DNA from: Alkalitalea saponilacus
Lineage (GTDB): Bacteria; Bacteroidota; Bacteroidia; Bacteroidales; Marinilabiliaceae
DNA: 64,000 nucleotides
Direction of reading: 5' to 3'
Assembly: GCF_900168165.1 (NCBI RefSeq)
Contig: NZ_FUYV01000006.1
Location: forward strand, 124,001 to 188,000
Part shown: one piece after another, positions 44,676-52,933 of the stretch
How positions within the stretch are numbered: position 1 is the first letter of the stretch
How the letters are laid out: the number at the start of each line of letters is the position of its first letter
Made by a program: the position numbers and the translations under genes
Notes under the pieces: generated by a model
Database searches by the model: none
The model's input: only the letters and a program-made list of their open reading frames with translations
What the model was told of the DNA's origin: nothing

Positions 44676-45197
44676 ATGAAAACGAAAACGGTAGTATTCA
44701 GGTTTCTTGCTGGACTTCTGGTGGTAGCGTTAATAAACATTCAAGGGATTTCCCAGGAGAAAGAAAAGTTAAGTGACAGTGGAACCATTTGTATTCTTAT
44801 AAGCTCTGCTTATAGCCAACCAGTTTTAATTGAGAACTTTTCTTTTCTTGAGGATTGGATGATTAATGATAATTTCGTTACCGGAAATCAGGAGATAAAC
44901 TTTACATTAGAGCTATGGATGTTGGACATCGAGAGGAATGATGAAGTTGTAGAAGAATTGAACATAGTTTCTGATTGGATGCTGGAAATTGGGTTCGATG
45001 TTCTGATTGATGAAACTGAGAGTTTGTTTGATTGGATGATTGAGTTTGAGCAGTTTGTGTTAGATGAGTTGTTAATCCAGACCATCGATTCCCCTAAGTT
45101 GGAGCAGTGGATGTATGATGAATTTTTCTCTCTGGACGAATGGACCGCCGGAGATGAGGTGGAAGAGTGGATGCTTAAGTGTTTTAGTTTGAACTAA
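44676..45197 (+). CDS. exported acidic protein with periodic Trp-Met motifs, unknown function
   Basis: I place the start at ATG 44676, not the in-frame ATG at 44583. It follows a Shine-Dalgarno-like TGGAGGA and opens a normal signal peptide (MKTKTVVFRFLAGLLVVALI, then a cleavage-like GISQ). The 173-residue product is strongly acidic. It repeats a D/E/L-x-W-M motif at residues 61, 81, 101, 120, 145 and 165 (with WT at 156), so the first four are spaced 19-20 residues apart: LEDWMIND, LELWMLDI, VSDWMLEI, LFDWMIEF, LEQWMYDE, VEEWMLKC. I recognise no named family; similar W-M repeat proteins seem to occur in other Bacteroidota (recollection, unverified). A terminator follows. Confidence 0.75.
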   Translation: MKTKTVVFRFLAGLLVVALINIQGISQEKEKLSDSGTICILISSAYSQPVLIENFSFLEDWMINDNFVTGNQEINFTLELWMLDIERNDEVVEELNIVSDWMLEIGFDVLIDETESLFDWMIEFEQFVLDELLIQTIDSPKLEQWMYDEFFSLDEWTAGDEVEEWMLKCFSLN

Positions 45198-45227
45198 TAG
45201 TTAGATTTGCTGTATTTTAAAGAAAGG

Positions 45228-45255
45228 AAAAGAGTTGCATTTTGGCAACTCTTTT
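45228..45255 (+). terminator. intrinsic terminator after the W-M repeat protein gene
   Basis: Stem AAAAGAGTTGC / GCAACTCTTTT (45228-45238, 45245-45255) with a continuing T-run to 45260: a classical rho-independent terminator. Confidence 0.85.
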
Positions 45256-45309
45256 TTTTTATCCTCTCTTTTGTGAGTTTTATCCATGCAATTTTCTGAA
45301 TTATTTTAA

Positions 45310-45317
45310 TATATTTG
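45310..45317 (+). promoter_or_regulatory. possible -7 box of the SDR gene
   Basis: TATATTTG, matching TAnnTTTG, 28 bp before the ATG at 45346. No well-placed -33 box is seen. Confidence 0.3.
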
Positions 45318-45345
45318 CATAGTAAACGTTTAAAGTACACTAACC

Positions 45346-46086
45346 ATGGCGATGAGTGATATTTCTACAAAACATGTGATTGTAACGGGCGGCTGTAATG
45401 GAATTGGTGAAGAAATAGTAAACCAATTTCTTGAAATTGGAGCATTTGTTCATGTCGTTGATGTTGACCGGGAAAAGGGTGAGAAATTGGTTAGTTTGAA
45501 CGAAAAGTTACACTTTTATGAATTTGATGTTGCAGTTCCGGAAAATATAACTGCTTTCTTTAAGCAACTTAGTTCCGAATCTGTTGAGCCGCATATATTG
45601 GTAAACAATGCAGGCATAAGTCGTTTTAAAGAATTAAAGGTGTGCGATACCAGTTTTTGGGATGATGTTGTTAACACGAATTTACGAGCTCCTTTTATCT
45701 TTTCGCGCGAATTTGCAAAAATGCACAAACCCGTAAGTTATGGCCGAATCATAAATATTGCCTCAACCCGGTTTGTTCAATCTGAACCCGGTAGCGAAGC
45801 TTACGGCGCGTCAAAAGGTGGACTGGTATCATTGACGCATGCACTTGCAGCCTCTCTGTCAGGTACCGGTATTACGGTCAATTGCGTCTCTCCAGGCTGG
45901 ATAAATACAAACGAAAATGCCTCATTCTCTGACGTTGATCATATGCAGCATTTCTCCGGTCGAATTGGCAAACCTTGCGATGTTGCAAATATTGTTCTGT
46001 TTTTGTGTGAACCTCAAAATGATTTCATAAACGGTGAAGAAATTCGAGTTGATGGAGGCATGACACGCAAGATGATTTATTTATAA
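45346..46086 (+). CDS. short-chain dehydrogenase/reductase (SDR)
   Basis: This 246-residue cytoplasmic oxidoreductase has the classical SDR motifs: nucleotide-binding VTGGCNGIGEEI, the acidic residue VVDVDREKG favouring NAD(H), LVNNAGIS, catalytic Ser in INIAST, and YGASK with the catalytic Tyr and Lys. It ends with the conserved FINGEEIRVDGGM. The second codon pair allows an alternative start at the Met two residues in. Neighbours give no substrate clue: an unknown exported protein upstream and a cellulase downstream. A sugar- or polyol-related role is possible but unsupported. Confidence 0.92.
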   Translation: MAMSDISTKHVIVTGGCNGIGEEIVNQFLEIGAFVHVVDVDREKGEKLVSLNEKLHFYEFDVAVPENITAFFKQLSSESVEPHILVNNAGISRFKELKVCDTSFWDDVVNTNLRAPFIFSREFAKMHKPVSYGRIINIASTRFVQSEPGSEAYGASKGGLVSLTHALAASLSGTGITVNCVSPGWINTNENASFSDVDHMQHFSGRIGKPCDVANIVLFLCEPQNDFINGEEIRVDGGMTRKMIYL

Positions 46087-46162
46087 ATATCGACTTATTG
46101 AATTAAAGTTCAATATTAACATAGCCTTTACAACATATTTATTCATATAACACCAAGCCACT

Positions 46163-47896
46163 ATGAAACAAAAATTACTATTACTTATTATTTGTACAAG
46201 TTTATCACTTGCGGTTTTTTCACAAACCAGACAGCCCGCTTTTGAAATGAATGAGCGACTGGGGCGTGGAATGAACATGGGAAATACATTTGAAGCCCCC
46301 TCAGAAACAGCCTGGAGCAATCCCTGGCAGCCTCAATATTTTGAGATGATGGCAGACTTGGGGTTCAATCATGTTCGAATTCCTATCAGATGGGAAACTG
46401 AAGCCCGAAGTATGGATGAATATCCATACACCATAACCGCCTCGTTTATGGAACGAATACAGGAAGTTGTGGATAATGCCATTGAGAATGGTCTCATAGC
46501 CATCATCAATATGCATCATCATGAGTTGTTGTTAGCAAATCCAAGCGAGCAATATGATCGATTTATTGCGCAATGGGTGCAAATTGCTGAGTTTTTCAAG
46601 GATTATCCGGATGAATATCTGCTTTTTGAAGTTCTGAACGAACCTCATCAGGCCATTACCCCACAAATGTGGAATGACATGTTTGCAGATGCTCTGGAGG
46701 TAATTCGTGAAACTAACCCAACACGTGTTGTGTTAATGGGGACTGCCGAGTTTGGTGGTTTAAGTGGAGTTAGGCATATTGAACTGCCCGAAGATGATTA
46801 TTTGATATTGTCTGTTCATTACTACAATCCGTTTCAATTTACACACCAGGGGGCAGATTGGGTTGAGGGTGATGCCGATGAATGGTTGGGAACCAAATGG
46901 TATGATACGGTTGAAGAACGTAATTTTATTATTAACGAATTCAATTACACAATTCAGTTTTCTAATGATAATGACGTACCCATTCATGTTGGAGAGTTTG
47001 GCGTTTATAGCAGAGCAGATATGGAATCCCGCGCTCGTTGGACTACCTTTGTTGCCAGATGGTTCGAAGAGCAGGGTTTTAGCTGGGCATATTGGGAGTT
47101 CAGTTCTAGTTTTGGAATTTATAATCGAAATACCGGCAACTATCGTACGGAACTTGTTGATGCATTGTTAAATAACTCAATGCCAGAACCTGCTTCACTA
47201 AATAGTCACATAATATATGAAAGTGACTTTACAGAGGGGGAAGATGGTTGGGCATTTCAGTTAGGTGGCGAAGCTGCAGGTACAATGAGTGTCGAAAATA
47301 ATCAACTTGAGATTGAAATTACCAATGGAAGTTCATTAGGTTGGCATGCTCAACTATTTCGACCTAATATCTCTCTTGAAAATGGGAAATTATACAGATT
47401 TTCATTTTCGGCATCGGCGTCTTTCTCCGGAAATTCAACGGTTTACATGGGTCGAAATGCCCCTGATTGGGATGCATACAGCGATCATCACGGGGTTCAG
47501 TTTACATCTGAGTTACAACATTATTCTTATAGCTTTACCATGAACGCCGATTCCGATCCCGAAGCACGGATGGCTTTTGATTTGGGTGGAAATACCGGTT
47601 TATTTGTATTGCGTGATGTGAAAGTGGAGGAGGTTTTATTGCCTTCTAGTACCAATGAAATGGCTGCTTCTTTGCAATCAGTATATCCAAATCCTGTAAT
47701 GGACAGGCTGTATGTTAGAAGTAATCAGATCATCTCCAGGATAAAAGTATACTCCATTTCCGGTGTACAGCATTTCTCCAGTGATTTTAATAGTTATGAA
47801 ACTGACATCTCATTTTCGGAGTTTTCCCCAGGTTATTATCTGGTTAAAGTGATGGATGCTAATGGCAAATTTCAAATTCATAAAATCCTGAAGTAG
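46163..47896 (+). CDS. T9SS-exported GH5 cellulase with carbohydrate-binding domain
   Basis: A signal peptide ending AVFSQ is followed by a GH5 catalytic barrel (residues ~25-340): GRGMNMGNTFEAP, FNHVRIPIRWE, IINMHHHELL, acid/base Glu in LFEVLNEPHQ, SVHYYNPFQFTH, and nucleophile Glu in IHVGEFGVYS. A CBM4/9-like beta-sandwich (~350-485, IIYESDFTEGEDGWAFQLGG) follows. A T9SS type A sorting domain closes it (VYPNPVMDRLYVR, YSISGVQHF, PGYYLVKVMD). It should be secreted and attack beta-1,4-glucan or xyloglucan-like chains; the exact substrate is inference. It is a single gene, convergent with the redoxin gene. Confidence 0.93.
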   Translation: MKQKLLLLIICTSLSLAVFSQTRQPAFEMNERLGRGMNMGNTFEAPSETAWSNPWQPQYFEMMADLGFNHVRIPIRWETEARSMDEYPYTITASFMERIQEVVDNAIENGLIAIINMHHHELLLANPSEQYDRFIAQWVQIAEFFKDYPDEYLLFEVLNEPHQAITPQMWNDMFADALEVIRETNPTRVVLMGTAEFGGLSGVRHIELPEDDYLILSVHYYNPFQFTHQGADWVEGDADEWLGTKWYDTVEERNFIINEFNYTIQFSNDNDVPIHVGEFGVYSRADMESRARWTTFVARWFEEQGFSWAYWEFSSSFGIYNRNTGNYRTELVDALLNNSMPEPASLNSHIIYESDFTEGEDGWAFQLGGEAAGTMSVENNQLEIEITNGSSLGWHAQLFRPNISLENGKLYRFSFSASASFSGNSTVYMGRNAPDWDAYSDHHGVQFTSELQHYSYSFTMNADSDPEARMAFDLGGNTGLFVLRDVKVEEVLLPSSTNEMAASLQSVYPNPVMDRLYVRSNQIISRIKVYSISGVQHFSSDFNSYETDISFSEFSPGYYLVKVMDANGKFQIHKILK

Positions 47897-47920
47897 TAAC
47901 TTGTTACATTGGCCTGTGAA

Positions 47921-47945
47921 CCTGTGACCTATACAAGGTCACAGG
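47921..47945. terminator. bidirectional hairpin between cellulase and redoxin genes
   Basis: Arms CCTGTGACCT / AGGTCACAGG with loop ATACA. It overlaps the last codons and stop (47929-47931) of the minus-strand redoxin gene. Confidence 0.6.
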
Positions 47946-48510
47946 CTTCTGCGGGCATCCAATGTTTGTCCTGTCCGTCCCATTTTACATTACAGCCAAT
48001 GGGATTTGTTTTTGAGTAGGGTGGTTGTTTGCCTGATGTCAAAGCATCCAACACCAACTCTAAGGTGTTTTCAGTCATTTTAGAAGTATCTCTGGGAGAA
48101 TCAACTCCTCTTCCAGTGTAAACCAGCTCTCGCTTTTCATTGAAAATGTAAAAATGAGGCGTTCGCAGAGCGCCATATTTCAATGCAACTTCTTGTGATT
48201 CATCGTGAAGGTAGTTCCATGGAAATTTGTACTCGTCCATCCGTTTAACCATGTTTGGAAAACTGTCCTCTTCATATGTGTTTATACTGTTGGAGTTAAT
48301 TCCAACAAATTTAACTCCTTTACTGATGAATTTTTGCGCTGTTTCACGGGTTACTTCATCACTTCCAATAACATATGGGCAATGGTTGCAAGTAAAGAAG
48401 ACCACCAGCCAGGGAGTTCCCTCAAAACTGCTGAGGGAATAAGTCAGTCCATCAGTTGCCGGTAGATTAAATTCCGGGGCTTTTTGCCCTAAGTCTAATG
48501 TAAATGCCAT
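47929..48510 (-). CDS. thioredoxin-like redoxin / AhpC-TSA family protein
   Basis: The 193-residue protein has the thioredoxin fold of thiol-specific antioxidant-like proteins: [20 protein letters not shown], then [16 protein letters not shown] with a CxxC redox pair. [20 protein letters not shown] and the cis-Pro region [19 protein letters not shown] follow. There is no signal peptide, so it is cytoplasmic. Proteins of this type reduce peroxides or protein disulfides, and many in Bacteroidota are uncharacterised. The gene is monocistronic, divergent from hemF. Confidence 0.88.
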   Translation of the reverse strand: MAFTLDLGQKAPEFNLPATDGLTYSLSSFEGTPWLVVFFTCNHCPYVIGSDEVTRETAQKFISKGVKFVGINSNSINTYEEDSFPNMVKRMDEYKFPWNYLHDESQEVALKYGALRTPHFYIFNEKRELVYTGRGVDSPRDTSKMTENTLELVLDALTSGKQPPYSKTNPIGCNVKWDGQDKHWMPAEACDLV

Positions 48511-48602
48511 AATTCAATCTGTTTTTTGGATTAATTTGTCCTGTTTGTTAAACAACCTGCTCCAAAAAAGGTTTTAATAAACATTAACTGATGATGCAGT
48601 AA

Positions 48603-48690
48603 AAGCCTGAAAGGTTTTAATATTAGTAACCATGGGGACACCCGTGGTAGATAGGCATTATCCACACAAGCCTGAAAGGGTTAAATATAA
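48603..48690. repeat. dispersed-type repeat upstream of hemF
   Basis: Direct boxes AAGCCTGAAAGG at 48603-48614 and 48668-48679 flank a hairpin CCATGGG / CCCGTGG (48630-48636, 48641-48647). The ATG at 48690 lies in the tail of the second box. Confidence 0.55.
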
Positions 48691-48719
48691 TGGGTTTAAT
48701 TTTATATCAATACCACCAA

Positions 48720-49616
48720 ATGGAAACTTTTAAGGAGCAGTTTATAGAATTTATTCATAATTTGCAGGATTCAATTTGTGAGGCGGTTGAAAAGTCCGAT
48801 GGACTATCTCTTTTTCATGAAGACAGATGGGAGAGGGAAGGCGGTGGTGGTGGTCGTACCCGAATCATTTCCAATGGGAAAGTGTTTGAAAAAGGAGGCG
48901 TGAATACTTCTGTTGTTTTCGGGCATTTACCCGAAAACATGATGAAATATCTTGCAACACCGCACAACAGCTTTTTTGCATGTGGATTATCACTTGTGCT
49001 TCATCCTATAAATCCATACGTGCCAACTGTTCACGCCAACTATCGGTATTTTGAATTATATGATGAAGAAGGTAACCCGGTTGATTTTTGGTTTGGTGGA
49101 GGAAGTGATCTGACCCCTTATTATTTTTTCCAGGAAGATCGGGATCATTTTCATCATGCTCAGCAAGAGGTTTGCGACCGTTTTGATGCAGGTTTATATC
49201 CAAAATTCACAAAACGTTGCGATGAGTATTTTTATAATTCACACCGAGGAGAAACCCGTGGCGTAGGAGGTACATTCTATGATTACTTGCGCCCCAATGG
49301 GGCACAAAACGGAAAGTTTTGGTTTGATTTGGTTACCTCCCTCGGAAATGAATTTGTTAATTCATACATTCCCATAGTTGAGAAACGCAAGAATCATGAT
49401 TTTGGAGAAAAAGAAAAATACTGGCAGGAGATTCGACGGGGGCGTTATGTTGAATTCAACCTGTTGCACGATAAGGGTACTTTATTTGGTTTGAAAACCA
49501 AAGGACGGACGGAATCCATCTTAATGAGTCTTCCGCCGCGTGTACGGTGGGATTATAATTTCAATCCCCAACCGGGAAGCGAAGAGGAGAAAATGTTAAA
49601 CATACTGCGAAAATAG
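48720..49616 (+). CDS. hemF: oxygen-dependent coproporphyrinogen III oxidase
   Basis: HemF converts coproporphyrinogen III to protoporphyrinogen IX using O2, in the cytoplasm. Family motifs are DRWEREGGGGGRTRII, GGVNTSVVFG, HANYRYFEL, WFGGGSDLTPYYFFQED, NSHRGETRGVGGTFYDYL and GRYVEFNLLHDKGTLFGL. I chose ATG 48720 because homologues begin just before the FKEQFIEFIHNLQDSIC helix. The in-frame ATG at 48690 adds ten residues encoded next to a dispersed repeat. hemH follows after 9 bp, so the two late haem steps form an operon. Use of HemF rather than only HemN indicates haem synthesis under oxic conditions. Confidence 0.95.
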   Translation: METFKEQFIEFIHNLQDSICEAVEKSDGLSLFHEDRWEREGGGGGRTRIISNGKVFEKGGVNTSVVFGHLPENMMKYLATPHNSFFACGLSLVLHPINPYVPTVHANYRYFELYDEEGNPVDFWFGGGSDLTPYYFFQEDRDHFHHAQQEVCDRFDAGLYPKFTKRCDEYFYNSHRGETRGVGGTFYDYLRPNGAQNGKFWFDLVTSLGNEFVNSYIPIVEKRKNHDFGEKEKYWQEIRRGRYVEFNLLHDKGTLFGLKTKGRTESILMSLPPRVRWDYNFNPQPGSEEEKMLNILRK

Positions 49617-49625
49617 AATTGTTAT

Positions 49626-50645
49626 ATGGCAAAGAAAGTGATATTACTAACCAACTTAGGGTCCCCCGACTCAACTTCGGTGAAGGATGTGCGTCGCTAC
49701 CTAAACGAGTTTTTAATGGACGAACGCGTAATTGATGTGCCTTATTTGGGGCGATTACTTTTGGTAAGAGGTATAATAACGCCCTTTCGTGCACCGAAAA
49801 GTGCTGCAAAGTATAGAACAATATGGACTGATGAGGGTTCGCCATTAATTGTTATCACCAATGAGTTGGCAGAAAAGGTAGAGAAGCATTCCGGACTGCC
49901 GGTTTATGTCTGTATGCGATATGCAAATCCCACGCCAGCATATGCATTTAAGCAAATTCTCTCTGAACATTCCGACGTTGAAGAGGTGACCCTGTTTCCG
50001 CTCTATCCCCATTATGCCATGAGCAGTTACGAAACGGCAGTTGAGCATGTGAAAAATGCACACCGTATAGGAGATTATGGTTTTAAATTGAATGTTGTGG
50101 CTCCCTATTATAATCACAATGGTTACATAGATGCTTTGGTTGCAACCCTTAAACCATATCTGGTAAAAGGGAAATATGACAGAATACTGTTCAGCTACCA
50201 CGGTATTCCTGAGCGTCACATTTTTAAAACCGACCCAACCGGTTCCCATTGCCTGAAAGCAGAAAATTGTTGCTCTGTTGAATCTCCGGCTCATGAAAAG
50301 TGTTACCGTCACCAGGTGTTGGAAACCACCAGATTGGTGGCAGGAAAACTGAGCTTAACTGAATCGAATTATCTTGTTTCATTTCAATCACGACTTGGAA
50401 CCGATAAATGGCTCACACCAGCTACTTCTGATGTGTTAAAGGATCTTCCATCGAAAGGTGTTAAAAAACTTCTCGTTATCAGCCCGGCTTTTGTTAGTGA
50501 CTGCCTTGAAACCCTGGAAGAAATTCATGAAGAGGGACGTGAAACTTTCATCGAGGCCGGTGGCGAACTTTATGATACGATTCCTTGTTTAAATAGCAAT
50601 GACGATTGGGTGGAGACAATTGTTGATTTGGTGAATAAAGTTTAA
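49626..50645 (+). CDS. hemH: ferrochelatase
   Basis: This enzyme inserts Fe2+ into porphyrin, the last step of protohaem synthesis. Motifs include LLTNLGSPDSTSVKDVRRYL, IWTDEGSPL, VYVCMRYANPTP, the active-site His in FSYHGIPERH, SFQSRLGTDKWLTP and SPAFVSDCLETLEEI. The length of 339 residues is typical. The start lies 9 bp after the hemF stop. The protein has Cys-rich segments (CLKAENCCSVES, HEKCYRHQ), as in some ferrochelatases with bound metal centres; a cluster here is only a possibility. The stop codon falls in the first unit of a short heptamer array. Confidence 0.96.
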   Translation: MAKKVILLTNLGSPDSTSVKDVRRYLNEFLMDERVIDVPYLGRLLLVRGIITPFRAPKSAAKYRTIWTDEGSPLIVITNELAEKVEKHSGLPVYVCMRYANPTPAYAFKQILSEHSDVEEVTLFPLYPHYAMSSYETAVEHVKNAHRIGDYGFKLNVVAPYYNHNGYIDALVATLKPYLVKGKYDRILFSYHGIPERHIFKTDPTGSHCLKAENCCSVESPAHEKCYRHQVLETTRLVAGKLSLTESNYLVSFQSRLGTDKWLTPATSDVLKDLPSKGVKKLLVISPAFVSDCLETLEEIHEEGRETFIEAGGELYDTIPCLNSNDDWVETIVDLVNKV

Positions 50646-50710
50646 TGTTTGATGTTTAAGGTAGTTACATGAAAGCTTTGAGCTTAAAACTTTAAACCTA
50701 TAACTTCAAA
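50641..50710. repeat. short facing heptamer array after hemH
   Basis: Ten 7-mers in register: TTTAATG, TTTGATG, TTTAAGG on the left and CTTAAAA, CTTTAAA, CCTATAA, CTTCAAA on the right. It is a small version of the arrays near 33.4 and 34.8 kb. Confidence 0.6.
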
Positions 50711-50722
50711 AAACGAAATGAC

Positions 50723-51442
50723 ATGAGTAAAACTGTATTACATAGAGCTGAATCGAGAGGTGATGCCAATCATGGATGGTTGCACAGTAAACATACTTTT
50801 AGTTTTGGCGATTATTACAATCCTGAACGTACCCAATTCGGGGTGCTTCGTGTTTTGAACGATGACTATGTGGCTCCGGGTAAAGGATTCGGGACTCATC
50901 CACATAATGACATGGAGATTATTTCCATTCCTCTGGAAGGAGATTTGGAACATAAAGACAGCATGGGCAATACTTCGGTTATTCGAAAAGGCGATATACA
51001 GGTGATGAGCGCTGGAACAGGTGTAACGCACAGCGAATACAATAAAAACAGCGATCGGCCCGTGAAATTTATGCAGATTTGGATTTTCCCCCGGGAGAAG
51101 GGTCTGACTCCTCGTTACGATCAAATTGAATTGGATGACGCAGCCATGGAGAATAATCTGTTGCAGATTCTTTCACCCAATAGTGACGACGCCGGGGTAT
51201 GGATTCATCAGGATGCCTGGTTTCACATGGGACGACTAAAAAGAGGTTATTCCTCAAGCTATAGATTAAAGAAGCAGGGCAATGGTGTTTACCTGTTTGT
51301 CCTGAGTGGTAGTGTTGATGTAGAGGACATAGAACTTCATGAGCGCGATGGACTTGGCGTCTGGGACAGTGATGCGGTATCTATATCTGTTAAATCAGAT
51401 AGAGCCGAAATTCTTATCATGGAAGTTCCGATGGGGAATTAA
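50723..51442 (+). CDS. pirin family protein
   Basis: The 239-residue protein is a bicupin of the pirin/YhaK type. The N-terminal segment has HSKHTFSFGDYYNPERTQFG; the metal-binding region has FGTHPHNDMEIISIPLEG and SAGTGVTHSEYN, whose His/Glu residues are the expected ligands. The C-terminal cupin is shorter and lacks a second metal set. Some bacterial pirins have quercetin dioxygenase activity; others have regulatory roles. The gene stands 77 bp after hemH, and a strong terminator follows at 51515-51552. Confidence 0.93.
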   Translation: MSKTVLHRAESRGDANHGWLHSKHTFSFGDYYNPERTQFGVLRVLNDDYVAPGKGFGTHPHNDMEIISIPLEGDLEHKDSMGNTSVIRKGDIQVMSAGTGVTHSEYNKNSDRPVKFMQIWIFPREKGLTPRYDQIELDDAAMENNLLQILSPNSDDAGVWIHQDAWFHMGRLKRGYSSSYRLKKQGNGVYLFVLSGSVDVEDIELHERDGLGVWDSDAVSISVKSDRAEILIMEVPMGN

Positions 51443-51514
51443 ATAATCCCAAAGCTATAGAGAATGGCAGGGTTCAATGCATGAAATATTGAGTTATTTG
51501 GCAGATGGCTATAA

Positions 51515-51552
51515 AAAAAACGAGATATGCTTTAAAGCATATCTCGTTTTTT
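51515..51552. terminator. bidirectional terminator between pirin gene and M13 remnant
   Basis: 38-bp perfect palindrome: AAAAAACGAGATATGCTTT and its complement, with A- and T-runs on the two ends. It can stop transcription from the pirin gene (+) and from the minus-strand genes to the right. Confidence 0.85.
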
Positions 51553-51572
51553 ATGGTTTGGTTTCAATTCAA

Positions 51573-51751
51573 TTACCAAATTCTCGCACGGTCATCAGGA
51601 GCAATAAACCTATCACCCGAATCATCCAGGTTAAAAGCTTTGTAAAACTCTTCCATGTTATAAACAATGTCGTTTACTCTGGCTTCACCCGGAGAATGGG
51701 GACATTCGTTCAGCTGCTGACATATGCGTTGTTTGCGCATGTGGTTTCTCC
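51573..51751 (-). pseudogene. 3'-terminal remnant of an M13 peptidase gene
   Basis: This stretch encodes 59 C-terminal residues of an M13 metallopeptidase (RNHMRKQRICQQLNE ... APDDRARIW) in an uninterrupted frame ending in TAA. The catalytic domain is absent. DNA from 51564 to 51751 aligns without gaps to 56065-56252, the end of the intact M13 gene, with 18 differences in 188 bp by eye. Upstream of 51752 the similarity stops, at the end of a propeller gene. A 54-residue ORF with AAGGAG nine bases before its ATG remains and could in principle be translated, but no function is expected. Confidence 0.85.
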
Positions 51752-51753
51752 TT

Positions 51754-52872
51754 TTACCGTAGATTTACTATTTGAGCCTTTCGGCATTGTTCCAATCTAC
51801 CATTTTTAATATCTGATAAGTCATACCTATATAATTGTTCATTAGCAGTGATGCCATAAAGGGTTTTGTTTTCTTCATCGATTGTGATTTGCCATAGATT
51901 TTCTTTTATGATGAACTTTTTTAATGGATCTCCTGCCCAATTGAAAAGATGAACTTCAACTCCTGTGGTCGTATCTAAAGATCTTGTTTCCTGGGGATAT
52001 TTGTTAGCATATAGGGCATATATCTTTTGATTGGTGACCAGAAAGTTTATATAATATCGTTTTAGATCGTAAAGTTCTATTCTTTGAAGTTCCCTTTTTA
52101 TTTCTTTCTCAGCTATCTCCTCATAAGTTGTAATTGTCTTATTGTTAGTTAAGTTGAGGTTTAATATATGAAACCGGCTGAAGTTGGAATTAAAGGCTAA
52201 TAATTTAGTTCCATCAGGTTTGATCATAGTTCTTAAACCGTAAACTTGGTTATCAATCTTTGGGCTGAAATTATCTTTATACAATTGCCTTTCGAATATT
52301 GTTCTGTTTTCTAATAAGTTATAATGTTGTAATGTTAGATTGTTTACATGCTTTTGTATATGAGGAGTTAATACTAATAAAGAGTCATTTACAACAAATT
52401 TCATATACCACAAATCCATTTGTAGATTATTGATGCATTTGTCAAATACAGGTCTGTTTTTTTCTATTGATTTGGAAAGATTTATTTTACATAACTTGTT
52501 GCTATTTATGTCTTTGATCCACATATAAGTCCCCGTTGAATCCTTTCCCCATTGATAGTCGTAGTTTAAAGTGAGAAATTCGTCTGGTGCTTTTCCTCTT
52601 GCTATGAGCGAAGTTATATGCGAAAAATCCTCTTTATCGTACAGATGTAAAAAATCATTACTTCCAGAATAATTAATTCCAATCAGCAAATTATTCATGC
52701 AGTGGATATGATTTATTCCAGGTAATTCAATTTTAATGGGTTCAGCCTTTAATGTTATACTTTTGGGAAAGTATTTAATGAAAACACTTGTGGAGTTTGA
52801 GAGATCATTTTTGTAATCAGAAGAGCATGAAAACAAAACACATCCAAATATCAATAGTATATTTAATTTCAT
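51754..52872 (-). CDS. six-bladed beta-propeller lipoprotein (cassette 2)
   Basis: A lipoprotein signal (LLIFGCVLFSCSSD) leads a 372-residue propeller of the TolB-like/BF3164 type found in Bacteroidota. Signature elements are a G-x-x-P-x-E-F motif (IARGKAPDEFLTLN), repeated hydrophobic four-strand blades, and a late LFNWAGDPLKKFIIKENLW followed by LYGITANEQLYRYDL. Anchoring is expected at the outer or inner membrane, with the propeller in the periplasm or outside. The 61-bp spacer upstream separates it from a short NVEALA-like peptide gene and contains a hairpin (52896-52920). The same pairing recurs at 53378-54802. Role unknown. Confidence 0.8.
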   Translation of the reverse strand: MKLNILLIFGCVLFSCSSDYKNDLSNSTSVFIKYFPKSITLKAEPIKIELPGINHIHCMNNLLIGINYSGSNDFLHLYDKEDFSHITSLIARGKAPDEFLTLNYDYQWGKDSTGTYMWIKDINSNKLCKINLSKSIEKNRPVFDKCINNLQMDLWYMKFVVNDSLLVLTPHIQKHVNNLTLQHYNLLENRTIFERQLYKDNFSPKIDNQVYGLRTMIKPDGTKLLAFNSNFSRFHILNLNLTNNKTITTYEEIAEKEIKRELQRIELYDLKRYYINFLVTNQKIYALYANKYPQETRSLDTTTGVEVHLFNWAGDPLKKFIIKENLWQITIDEENKTLYGITANEQLYRYDLSDIKNGRLEQCRKAQIVNLR

Positions 52873-52895
52873 AAAATATTCAATTTTAAATGATA

Positions 52896-52920
52896 GGGGT
52901 ACGGTGATGTTTTGTACCCC
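52896..52920 (-). promoter_or_regulatory. intercistronic hairpin, cassette 2
   Basis: Arms GGGGTAC / GTACCCC with an 11-nt loop, between the peptide stop (52934) and propeller start (52872). It occupies the same place as the unrelated-sequence hairpin at 54449-54491. Confidence 0.5.
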
Positions 52921-52933
52921 CGAAAAATTTTTC

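Noticed and set aside
49845-50312. 155-codon frame on the - strand inside hemH
   Set aside because: Antisense to conserved ferrochelatase motifs; composition is not protein-like.
51477-51809. 110-codon + strand frame over the M13 remnant
   Set aside because: It is the antisense of the remnant and the terminator; the minus-strand frame has clear homology, so this one is a shadow.
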